NCBI GenBank assembly: GCA_019058445.1
Contig: JAHPZA010000009.1
Location: 62,001 to 126,000 of the forward strand
Reading direction: 5' to 3'
DNA length: 64,000 nt
Source: Promethearchaeota archaeon
GTDB taxonomy: Archaea > Asgardarchaeota > Lokiarchaeia > Sigyniarchaeales > SOKP01
This document shows, piece by piece, positions 56,650 through 64,000 of this stretch. The notes under the pieces are model-generated. The model did no database searches, was not told the origin of the DNA, and was given only the letters and a program-made list of their open reading frames with translations. The translations under genes and the position numbers were made by a program. Position 1 is the first letter of the stretch. The number at the start of each line of letters is the position of its first letter.

Positions 56650-57882
56650 TTGAAATCTAAAGTATATTTTTTTACAGCTCGAACTCATACCCATCAAGAG
56701 AGTATGAGTAAGGTCAAGGGTCCCTTGGCACTTAAGCAGTTAGGCATTGAAGAAAAGCTAAAAGCTAACGATAAAATAGTAATTAAAACTCATTTTGGAG
56801 CATTGGAAAATACACGGTATATCCGTCCATCTTATATCCGATTTTTATGTGATTACATTAAACACTTAGGTGCTACTCCCATTGTTGCTGAATCTTGTGG
56901 ATGGGGGGCACCTGAAGAATTTACTGGTGCCCATACCGAATATAGTGGTCGAGCAACTGAGAAAGAATATTTGGAGGTGGCCTTAATGCATGGCTATACT
57001 GAAGAAACCATGGGAGCTCCAATCATTATGTTAGATGGTCCAAAGGGAATTGATGTGGAAAGACAAAAAATACAAGGAAAAAAATTTAATGAAGTTGCTG
57101 TAGCTGGACGTTTAAGAGAATTTGATAAATTGGTGTTAGCATCTCATTTTAAGGGACATATTAGTGCAGGATTTGGAGGCGCTATTAAGAATCTTGGTAT
57201 TGGTTGTGTATCTAAAGGAGGGAAAGTAGAAGCTCACACGGGTAAAACATTTAAATTCAACACAGAGGCACCTATTTCGGATTATGAAGTATGCCTAAAG
57301 ATCTGTCCAACTCATGCGTTAAGTGAAGATAAAAATGGTAAAATAATTAGAGATGAAAAAAAGTGCCGGCTTTGCTATATGTGTCAATCAGTCTGCAAAA
57401 ATAATGCTATTGAGATTGGAGAATCAACCACTGAAGAATTTATCATACAAATGATTGACAACGCCATTGGGGTCGTTGATTTTTTTGGGAGAGAAAATAT
57501 TTTCTATCTTAATTATGCAATTGATATTACTTGGCAATGCGATTGCACAGGGGGTAGCGATATCAACTTATTTCCAGATATAGGCATCTTATCATCTTTG
57601 GATCCTGTTGCCCTTGATCAAGCATGCATTGATTTGGCTCACCTTTCAAAAATCAATCCCTATTCAGTACTAGGAGATATTAAAAATCTTCCAAAAGGAA
57701 ATAATACTGACTGGTTTTCTTATATTCCTCGCTATAATAGAGAAACGAAGAAAATTAATATGAATCTCGAAGGAATAGCATCAAAACAATGGGAGCTTCA
57801 GTTAGAGGCTGCAGAAGAAATAGGGTTAGGATATAGAGATTATGAATTAATTGAAGTTAAGATTGAGCAAAAAGATGAGTAA
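56650..57882 (+). CDS. DUF362 domain protein with two [4Fe-4S] clusters
   Basis: 410 residues from TTG. The N-terminal domain has the DUF362 features VIKTHFG and VLASHFKGHISAGFGGAIK, the latter lysine- and glycine-rich. Cysteines follow in CLKICPTHAL and in CRLCYMCQSVC, the second being a complete ferredoxin motif. Many anaerobes have such proteins and their role is unclear, perhaps carrying electrons in an oxidoreductase. The gene is followed 130 bases later by the sulfatase. Confidence 0.88.
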   Translation: MKSKVYFFTARTHTHQESMSKVKGPLALKQLGIEEKLKANDKIVIKTHFGALENTRYIRPSYIRFLCDYIKHLGATPIVAESCGWGAPEEFTGAHTEYSGRATEKEYLEVALMHGYTEETMGAPIIMLDGPKGIDVERQKIQGKKFNEVAVAGRLREFDKLVLASHFKGHISAGFGGAIKNLGIGCVSKGGKVEAHTGKTFKFNTEAPISDYEVCLKICPTHALSEDKNGKIIRDEKKCRLCYMCQSVCKNNAIEIGESTTEEFIIQMIDNAIGVVDFFGRENIFYLNYAIDITWQCDCTGGSDINLFPDIGILSSLDPVALDQACIDLAHLSKINPYSVLGDIKNLPKGNNTDWFSYIPRYNRETKKINMNLEGIASKQWELQLEAAEEIGLGYRDYELIEVKIEQKDE

Positions 57883-58012
57883 AGAATTGTATTAATGATT
57901 AAAAAAAGTTAAATAATCTAAGATAAAGTAATACTATCAATTATGAAAAAATTCTAATAAAAAAATAGGAAAAGTTATTCTGTTAGAATTTGAATAAAAG
58001 AAGTGACAATAA

Positions 58013-60280
58013 ATGGATAAAGAAGAACCGTTTAAGGGTTTAATCAGGCGCACCTATGATAAGTCAATCCCATGGTGGCCTGATCCAAAGTGGTCAGAAA
58101 AAGATAAGCCGAATGTAGTGATTATCCTCTTAGATGATACAGGTTTCGCTCATTTAGGTTGCTATGGTTCTAGCATCGAGACCCCAAATATTGATCGATT
58201 AGCTGAAGGAGGCTTACGTTACACAAATTTCCATACAACTGCTTTATGTTCACCGACGCGAGCGTGTTTACTAACTGGTCGTAATCACCATACCGTTGGT
58301 ATGAGAGCAATTGCTAATTTTGATTCCGGCTTTCCTCATATGAGGGGATACATTACACCTCACGCAGCTACTATTGCAGAAATTTTGAGTGAAGAAGGAT
58401 ACGCAACCTTTGCTGTGGGTAAGTGGCATCTTACTCCAATGATGGAGGCATCACCTGCCGGACCATTTGACAATTGGCCTCTTCAGCGGGGCTTCAATCG
58501 CTTCTATGGTTTTATGCAGGGTGAGACAGACCAGTTTTATCCTGAGCTGACCTGTGATAATCATCCAATCGACCCTCCCTATAGTCCCGAAGAGGGATAT
58601 CATATTAGTGAGGATCTTGTTGATCAAGCAATGGCACTCATCCGTGACCAGAAGTCAATATATCCCAATCAACCTTTTTTCCTTTATTTAGCATTCGGTG
58701 CGACTCATGCACCACACCAAGCCCCACGTAAATTTATTGAGAAGTATCGTGGTCGTTTTGATGCAGGTTGGGATGCTACTCGCGAGGAATGGTATCAAAG
58801 GCAGCTTGAGATGGGCATCATACCGTCCGGCACTAAATTAGCTCCTCGGAATAAAGGTGTTCGTGCCTGGGATAGATTGTCCGAGAACCAGAAAAAATTC
58901 GCACTATGTTTGCAGGAAGTTTTTGCTGGCTTTTTAGATCACACGGACCAACAGATTGGGAGATTAACTTCTTTTCTGGAGCAGCTAGGTGAACTTGATA
59001 ACACAATTTTAATTTTACTTTCAGATAATGGAGCTAGTCAGGAGGGAAGCTCCACTGGGGTCATGGATGAGTTTAAGTTCTTTAATGGAGTGATGGAAGA
59101 TATTAATGCCATCCAAGATCGTCTTGACGAGATTGGTGGACCGCACAGCCATTCTAATATTCCTTGGGGTTGGGCACAAGTAGGAAACACCCCGCTTAAG
59201 TGGTATAAACAAAATACTTTCGGGGGAGGAGTTCGTGATCCACTAATCATCCATTGGCCAAAACGGATACGAGATCGAGGAGGAATCCGTAACCAGTTCC
59301 ATTTTGTCTCCGACATTGTACCTACTATTCTTGAGGTTCTTGATATCGAACCTCCCTCGAATTATAAAGGGATTTATCAGATCCCCATTTCCGGTACATC
59401 AATGGTTTATACTTTTGATAGCCCAAACGTAGCCACTCAGAAAAATGTACAATATTTTGAGATGTTTGGTCATAGAGGTATTTGGATCGATGGCTGGAAA
59501 GCGGTTACTTATCATACAAAAGGAGAACCCTATAAGGATGAAGAGTGGGAACTATATCACTTGGATGAGGACTTTTCGGAATGTAATAATCTAGCATCTG
59601 AAAATCCTAAAAAATTGCGTGAGTTAATTGATTTATGGTGGATAGAAGCTGGGCGGTATGGCGTTCTTCCGCTTGATGATAGAAATATTGAGCTTTTTAG
59701 AGCTGTATTTCGACCAGGAACGCCTCATGCTACACGTAACTATACCTATCATCCCCCAATTAGCCATTTACCCGCAGAAGTTGCACCAGCACTCGGAAAT
59801 CGCACGTGGGTGATGACCACTGAGATAGAGCGCCCAAATAACAGTACTGAGGGAGTTTTAGTTGCTCAAGGCACTCAAAATGGAGGATACAGTTGGTATA
59901 TTAAGGATAATCAATTGGTATTTGATTATAATGTGTTTACAGAACATCATGTGGTACATTCCGATCAGAGTGTGCCCACTGGGAAATGTACGCTTGGAGT
60001 GAAATTTGTAAGAGAAGGGAGAACTGGCACAATTATCCTTTCAATGGATGGTAAGGAGTGTGGTTCAATCTCAGTTCCATATATTTTACGAATGATTTCG
60101 TCAACAGGATTAGATATCGGAAGAGATGGGCTCTCTCCAGTCACTAATGATTATAAAGCACCATTCAAATTTACCGGTACAATTAAAAGAGTCCATATAG
60201 AGCTGCCTCGCTACAGACCGCCTTCAGAAGAGCGTGAGGATAAGGAGGTTAGATATCGTACTGAGATGTCTAAACAATAA
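58013..60280 (+). CDS. Sulfatase (arylsulfatase type)
   Basis: 755 residues. The metal site LLDDTGFAHLG and active site CSPTRACLLTG with Cys79 (to become formylglycine) are present, as are the KWHL motif, the H of ATHAPHQAP and the DNGASQEG. The last 180 residues form a beta-domain. The closest layout is that of large bacterial sulfatases of about this length. Base composition is visibly richer in G and C than its neighbours, which suggests transfer from bacteria. A maturation enzyme is not in the window. No signal peptide is seen, so it is probably cytosolic. Confidence 0.93.
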   Translation: MDKEEPFKGLIRRTYDKSIPWWPDPKWSEKDKPNVVIILLDDTGFAHLGCYGSSIETPNIDRLAEGGLRYTNFHTTALCSPTRACLLTGRNHHTVGMRAIANFDSGFPHMRGYITPHAATIAEILSEEGYATFAVGKWHLTPMMEASPAGPFDNWPLQRGFNRFYGFMQGETDQFYPELTCDNHPIDPPYSPEEGYHISEDLVDQAMALIRDQKSIYPNQPFFLYLAFGATHAPHQAPRKFIEKYRGRFDAGWDATREEWYQRQLEMGIIPSGTKLAPRNKGVRAWDRLSENQKKFALCLQEVFAGFLDHTDQQIGRLTSFLEQLGELDNTILILLSDNGASQEGSSTGVMDEFKFFNGVMEDINAIQDRLDEIGGPHSHSNIPWGWAQVGNTPLKWYKQNTFGGGVRDPLIIHWPKRIRDRGGIRNQFHFVSDIVPTILEVLDIEPPSNYKGIYQIPISGTSMVYTFDSPNVATQKNVQYFEMFGHRGIWIDGWKAVTYHTKGEPYKDEEWELYHLDEDFSECNNLASENPKKLRELIDLWWIEAGRYGVLPLDDRNIELFRAVFRPGTPHATRNYTYHPPISHLPAEVAPALGNRTWVMTTEIERPNNSTEGVLVAQGTQNGGYSWYIKDNQLVFDYNVFTEHHVVHSDQSVPTGKCTLGVKFVREGRTGTIILSMDGKECGSISVPYILRMISSTGLDIGRDGLSPVTNDYKAPFKFTGTIKRVHIELPRYRPPSEEREDKEVRYRTEMSKQ

Positions 60281-60502
60281 TTACCATTTAAAAATTTAGA
60301 TCTCTATTTTTTTCTTATTTTAATAAATATCTAATTTAAAATGATTTTAAATACAATCATACTCTTATTTAAAAAGGAAATTTACTATTTGATATTATAG
60401 TATACCTTTTTTCAATTAGAAAAGGCGATTCTCATCCCCGAAAGTAGCAGTATATTAAATGATATAAATAAGGTATTCATTCCATGCAGGACCGTGCTAG
60501 AA

Positions 60503-61408
60503 ATGGAAGCAATAATTTCTCTCTATTTATTAAATTCTAATTATGATAGAATTAAAGAAATTCCAGAGTCTCGACCTTCTAGTGATCGGCTTGTTGACAT
60601 ATTAGGTGTTAGAGATCAAAGACTTTTTGTAGATATTATAGATTATTTTATCAATCGAGCAATCCCGAAAGTAAAACCCGTAGTTATGTATGCTCGTGAA
60701 CATCATGAAAGGTATAGAATGGGAAACGTTGCTCCTTACGCAAAAACGCGAGTATGTGTTTATCTCGCACTACATAGATTAAAATTGAAATTTTTAATTA
60801 TTAAAAATTTTTTAGATAAATTCAAATCGGCGAATAACAGCTTAGAATTTGTTTCTGATGAGGAAGCGGAAGAGGATATGACTTTTCTGACCACCTTAGC
60901 CAAGGATTATTATAAAAAAAATAAAATGAATCTGAGACTCATGATTCAGAAGAGAAGAGTTTCAGAAAGAGTTCAAAAATTACTAAATGATAAAGATGCT
61001 ATCACCAGCGACAAATTATTTAAAATGGCAACATTCAAGGTATATCTTGAAAGAGCTAATATAATAAAATTTATTATGCGAGAAATCAAAGCTTCAATTT
61101 TTGTTTGTAGATTAATGTTTGCCAAAATGGACCTTCATAATCCTTTTTCTTTTACAGAAGAAACTGCTTTGGATTTAGAAGAAATTATGATTAGTAATGA
61201 CTTTATTCCTGAGTTATTACCTGCCATATCAAAAGGTTTACAGGATAATAATATATCCCAACTTGAAGATTGTATTAACGCATTTGAATTTTTTATGGAT
61301 AAGGTTTTAAATGGTATTAATAAAGCTATAGAAATAACTTCTGGGGGACAACTCCAAATTGGGTTATACGATGCGATTTATGATATTGGCAATATTTTTG
61401 CATTTTAG
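60503..61408 (+). CDS. Helical protein of unknown function
   Basis: 301 residues from the ATG at 60503 (GTG at 60494 is also in frame). The protein is almost wholly helical, basic in the middle, without cysteine clusters or membrane spans. The C-terminus is the well-conserved GGQLQIGLYDAIYDIGNIFAF-like segment, and a diverged copy of this segment lies at 62220-62318. The next gene is the roadblock-like protein, 100 bases away, so it may be a companion. I know no homologue by motif. Confidence 0.6.
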   Translation: MEAIISLYLLNSNYDRIKEIPESRPSSDRLVDILGVRDQRLFVDIIDYFINRAIPKVKPVVMYAREHHERYRMGNVAPYAKTRVCVYLALHRLKLKFLIIKNFLDKFKSANNSLEFVSDEEAEEDMTFLTTLAKDYYKKNKMNLRLMIQKRRVSERVQKLLNDKDAITSDKLFKMATFKVYLERANIIKFIMREIKASIFVCRLMFAKMDLHNPFSFTEETALDLEEIMISNDFIPELLPAISKGLQDNNISQLEDCINAFEFFMDKVLNGINKAIEITSGGQLQIGLYDAIYDIGNIFAF

Positions 61409-61509
61409 CAAGATTCTTTAGATTAAAAATTTCATTTTAAATTCCCACTAAAGAAATATATTAAAATAAAAAAATATCATAGTTAATATTATAATTAAAA
61501 AGTATTTTT

Positions 61510-62211
61510 ATGGCTAATTATAAAGCAATTGTTAAAGATCTACAAAAAAAATACACTGATGCAACTGAGGTAGTTATCGTAAGCAAAGATGGAAAAGTCC
61601 TTTTTACAACTGATAACTGGGATGTTAATCGTGATATAAAGGGTGTATTATCCAATTGGGCAAGTGGCAATGCACAATTCGTATCTATAAATGAGATTCG
61701 GTATTCTATCCTACAGATGGAGCCAGAACGGTTTATTGCTACAAATCGTCATAAAAAGGGGCATTTGATAGGCGCAACCACACCAGATGGATCTATATGT
61801 ATTTTGGCTCATATTAAACCAAAAGCAAAAGCTTGGTATCATTCTGCCTATCCATTTGTCGCTAGAGCCGCCGCGATGATGGTAAAAGGTTCAAAATCAA
61901 AGAATTTAAAATCTAAGAAGAGTAAAAAAAGACAAAAGACCAAGAAGCAAAAAAAGGAAACAAAAGTAGTGCTAATGGATGATAAGAAGGAAAAATTGAA
62001 TACGTATGAAACCACGTATGGTGTATTAAAAGAGGAACCTCAGATTGATCCCTATCTTAAATTAGAAATTGAAAATTTTCTCCAGTGGATAAACGATCCT
62101 AATGGTTTATCATCTTATATCTCTTATTATTTAGGTCAGAATGATCATCAGAAAATTCATGCTTTGGCCATGATTTATAAAATGCTCCATAGAATATTTT
62201 CAAATGAATAA
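61510..62211 (+). CDS. Roadblock/LC7-like protein with Lys-rich linker
   Basis: 233 residues. Residues 1-120 alternate as helix, strands (EVVIVSKDGKVLFTT), helix, strands (RFIATNRHKKGHLIGATT and GSICILAHI) and a final helix, which fits the roadblock/LC7 or longin-type fold. Residues about 128-155 are a lysine- and serine-rich linker (KSKKSKKRQKTKKQKKE), and a helical domain ends the protein. In eukaryotes and Asgard archaea such domains regulate small GTPases. The fold call is by pattern. It lies between the 60503 gene and the decayed copy of its 3' end. Confidence 0.55.
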   Translation: MANYKAIVKDLQKKYTDATEVVIVSKDGKVLFTTDNWDVNRDIKGVLSNWASGNAQFVSINEIRYSILQMEPERFIATNRHKKGHLIGATTPDGSICILAHIKPKAKAWYHSAYPFVARAAAMMVKGSKSKNLKSKKSKKRQKTKKQKKETKVVLMDDKKEKLNTYETTYGVLKEEPQIDPYLKLEIENFLQWINDPNGLSSYISYYLGQNDHQKIHALAMIYKMLHRIFSNE

Positions 62212-62219
62212 TTTGATTG

Positions 62220-62318
62220 AATGGCATTATTAAAACTAAAGAAATAAGTTCTGGTGGACAAATACAAATCGGATTATATGATACCATATATGGTACTGGA
62301 AACATTTTTGCGTTTTAA
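62220..62318 (+). pseudogene. Decayed 3' end copy of the 60503-61408 gene
   Basis: Thirty-two codons plus a stop read NGIIKTKEISSGGQIQIG and onward to NIFAF, against NGINKAIEITSGGQLQIG at the end of the 60503 gene; 24 of 32 residues and 79 of 99 bases match, and many changes are silent. Nothing of the gene is recognisable upstream, where the roadblock-like gene ends. It looks like the last remnant of a former paralogue. Confidence 0.7.
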
Positions 62319-62442
62319 CTAAGTTGTATCAAAAAAAGAAAACAATACTAACTAATCTTTAAATATAAAATAGGATCTATATTTCTACTAAAGCATTTAG
62401 AAATTTACATCTAAATTAAAATAATAAAGGATTGATTATACT

Positions 62443-63165
62443 ATTTCTGAGGTTCTTCCAATAATTCCTATTGATATTGTATTTACAATAATCTTTACAT
62501 TAATATCTCTAATTTTAGGGATAATTATGATCCTAAAATATTTTAAATATAAAATTAAAGAACTAATTTTTGCCGGGATAACATGGTGTATTATTACAAG
62601 CCCTTTTTGGGCAGATATTATCTCTTATTTGTGGTACCTAACATTTAACACACACCTAAGCGATTTGCTTTATTTTTTGCTCTGCATCGGATTTATCCCA
62701 TTAGCACATATAACATGGATGATCTTTTTTACTTCTTTCTTTCTCCAAAAATATCAGAAAGGAATTATCTCAATATTTTTGATTGAAGCAATTATATTCG
62801 AGATAGTGTTTATATATTTCCTTATAGTAGATCCTTCGAAAATTGCTACAAGAATACCATTAACTAGCGTTGTGTGGACACCATTCATTATAATTTATTT
62901 GCTTCTTTCCATAGTGCTTTTTCTACTTACTGGCCTTGCTTTTACCCTAAAAAGCTTTAAGTCAGATAAAGAGGATACCCGATTAAAAGGTAAATTTCTT
63001 CTTATCGCATTTATTTCTTTCATAATAGGTGTCATCATTGAAATAATTCCTATTTTCTTTGAATTTAAATACGTACTTAGTAGATTAATTATTCTCACAG
63101 CTGCAATAGAATTTTATATCGGATTTATCTTACCGAGTCAGATAAAAAAAGTTTTATTAAAATAA
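62443..63165 (+). CDS. Seven-helix membrane protein, paralogue of the 23466 gene
   Basis: The usual start is ATG 62527 (212 aa), but the frame is open upstream to 62428 and continues the family sequence (EVLPIIPIDIVFTIIFT), matching the first helix of the paralogue at 23466. No ATG, GTG or TTG exists there; ATT at 62443 is the best start (240 aa). Shared landmarks are G-I-T-W, DPS, LKGK and IEFYIGFILP. About seven helices are predicted. The neighbours are the roadblock-like protein on one side and VOC proteins on the other. Function unknown. Confidence 0.7.
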   Translation: MSEVLPIIPIDIVFTIIFTLISLILGIIMILKYFKYKIKELIFAGITWCIITSPFWADIISYLWYLTFNTHLSDLLYFLLCIGFIPLAHITWMIFFTSFFLQKYQKGIISIFLIEAIIFEIVFIYFLIVDPSKIATRIPLTSVVWTPFIIIYLLLSIVLFLLTGLAFTLKSFKSDKEDTRLKGKFLLIAFISFIIGVIIEIIPIFFEFKYVLSRLIILTAAIEFYIGFILPSQIKKVLLK

Positions 63166-63180
63166 GAATTAGAATATAAT

Positions 63181-63186
63181 GGTGAT
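63181..63186 (+). promoter_or_regulatory. Ribosome-binding site that fixes the start of the VOC gene
   Basis: ggtgat lies four bases before the ATG at 63191, so translation starts there and not at the upstream ATG at 63179. Confidence 0.55.
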
Positions 63187-63190
63187 AGAA

Positions 63191-63673
63191 ATGTCCAATA
63201 ATAAAACCCTTGATTTAAGGAATTTGAAAATTGATCAACTGGGTTATGTGTATAAAGATATTGAAAAACAAGCTAAGATTATGGAAAATATGTCAGGAGT
63301 TTCCAAATTCGTTGTATTTGATCCCGTGGATGTGAAAGTTAATTATCGTGGAGTTAATAAAACTATTAAGATGAAAGCTGGATTTGGAACCTTATATGAT
63401 GATACTCAAATTGAACTTCTTCAACCTGTAGAAGGAGAATCTATCTATAATGAATTTCTCAATCAAGGGAGAGAAGGATTTCATCATATTTTATATATAG
63501 TTGAAGATTTACAAGCAGTTATTAATAAATATAAGGAGGCGGGCGTAGAAGTTATTCAATCTGGTAAAGTTATGACCTCTTCGTATGCATATATGGGCAC
63601 TGAGGAATTTCTAGGTATAATCGTTGAATTTGCTCAAGAAGGAAGAAGGAGCAGAAGGAAAAAAAAGGAATAA
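63191..63673 (+). CDS. VOC/glyoxalase-fold protein (copy 1)
   Basis: 160 residues from the ATG after GGTGAT; it aligns with the next gene from here on. Two beta-alpha-beta-beta-beta repeats occur, with possible metal ligands Gln in DQLGYV, Glu in TQIELLQP, His in GFHHILYIV and Glu in GIIVEFAQ. This arrangement resembles methylmalonyl-CoA epimerase and other VOC enzymes. The basic C-terminal tail (RRSRRKKKE) is unusual. Followed by a paralogue 85 bases on. Confidence 0.82.
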   Translation: MSNNKTLDLRNLKIDQLGYVYKDIEKQAKIMENMSGVSKFVVFDPVDVKVNYRGVNKTIKMKAGFGTLYDDTQIELLQPVEGESIYNEFLNQGREGFHHILYIVEDLQAVINKYKEAGVEVIQSGKVMTSSYAYMGTEEFLGIIVEFAQEGRRSRRKKKE

Positions 63674-63758
63674 TTATATTACAAAAATTTTTATAATGAT
63701 TAAGTAATTCCAAAAATGATTTAGTTTATTAGAAAAATCAATTAGTGGCGAAAAAATT

Positions 63759-64000
63759 ATGAAAAAACGATTGAATATTGATATTAGTAATTTAAAAATC
63801 GCACAGTATGGTTATGTTTTTAAGGATGTTGAGAAACAGGCCGAAATAATGGAATCTATATACGGGATTCCTAAATTTGCAGTGTTAATAGATGAAGATT
63901 ATCCCATAGAATATCGGGGAAAAGAATCAAAAATCTCAACTAAGATTGCCATAAGTCGATTTTTTAACACTCAAATTGAACTTATTGAATTAATTAAAGG
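63759..64000 (+). CDS. VOC/glyoxalase-fold protein (copy 2), 3' truncated
   Basis: About 80 codons up to the window end. It starts MKKRLNIDISNLKIAQYGYV and follows copy 1 in order, with VFKDVEKQAEIME, PKFAVL and NTQIELIEL, so the Gln and Glu metal-ligand positions of the first repeat match. The second repeat is outside the window. It is a tandem duplicate of the 63191 gene. Confidence 0.8.
   Translation, partial: MKKRLNIDISNLKIAQYGYVFKDVEKQAEIMESIYGIPKFAVLIDEDYPIEYRGKESKISTKIAISRFFNTQIELIELIK

Noticed and set aside
1..64000. CRISPR arrays, insertion sequences, rRNA operons
   Set aside because: No regularly spaced repeats, transposase genes or rRNA-like stretches were seen; the only recombinase is the Xer-type protein at 52213.

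Overview
This window looks like a chromosomal segment of an AT-rich archaeon, most probably an Asgard archaeon of the Lokiarchaeia type. Seen directly: very low GC by eye, frequent TTG/GTG starts, GGTGAT/GGAGG ribosome-binding sites, archaeal TATA-like boxes, an interrupted tRNA gene, and archaeal genes (PAC2 chaperone, Orc1/Cdc6, archaeal-type Xer recombinase). There are also eukaryote-like small-domain proteins (a longin-like and a roadblock-like module). The lineage call is inference; no rRNA or ribosomal protein is present to fix it.

Layout. 1-5.6 kb: a PAC2 chaperone (5' truncated), a nucleotidyltransferase-like protein, two unknowns and an MFS transporter fused to a long helical C-terminal domain. 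5.7 kb: a tRNA-Ala(GGC) gene with about 31 extra bases inside the D-loop. 5.9-13.8 kb: a membrane-anchored subtilisin, rpiA-purE, a thiolase, a dodecin, a TPR/zinc-ribbon protein, a GNAT-like protein and dUTPase. 14-20.8 kb: two tandem acyl-CoA synthetase alpha-type proteins, a three-PAS histidine kinase, an unknown and gatC. 21-29.7 kb: a large membrane receptor with a longin-like cytosolic domain, a seven-helix membrane protein, a small cysteine protein with a decayed 3' copy nearby, a methyltransferase, an Fe-S protein, a MoxR-type ATPase and a second nucleotidyltransferase-like protein. 29.8-39.2 kb: a ferric-reductase-like flavocytochrome, a peptidase-VWA fusion, an orphan CheB, the oxidative-stress genes rubrerythrin, superoxide reductase and MsrA, an ion transporter, a HAD phosphatase and a zinc-finger protein starting at CTG.

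39-51 kb: acyl-CoA dehydrogenase and flavodiiron protein in one operon, a radical SAM protein, then an ArsR-like regulator diverging from a small Cys-rich protein and two duplicated ABC-2 export cassettes, followed by two ICMT-like membrane methyltransferases, a flavodoxin-like protein and a SAM methyltransferase. 51-60 kb: a thioredoxin-reductase-like flavoprotein without a normal NAD(P)H motif, a Xer recombinase, an AEC-type carrier, Orc1/Cdc6, a DUF362 Fe-S protein and a sulfatase with foreign-looking composition. 60.5-64 kb: a helical unknown, a roadblock-like protein, a decayed 3' copy of the helical unknown, a second seven-helix protein and two VOC proteins, the last cut by the window end.

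Themes. (i) Anaerobe-style oxygen and peroxide defence (rubrerythrin, SOR, MsrA, flavodiiron protein) and acyl-CoA metabolism (thiolase, acyl-CoA dehydrogenase, NDP-forming synthetase alpha subunits). (ii) Two paralogous seven-helix proteins, each beside a longin/roadblock-type module and each near a 3'-end gene fragment; this is the best candidate for an undescribed signalling module. (iii) Three genes whose protein homology or membrane topology points to ATT initiation codons, and one to CTG.
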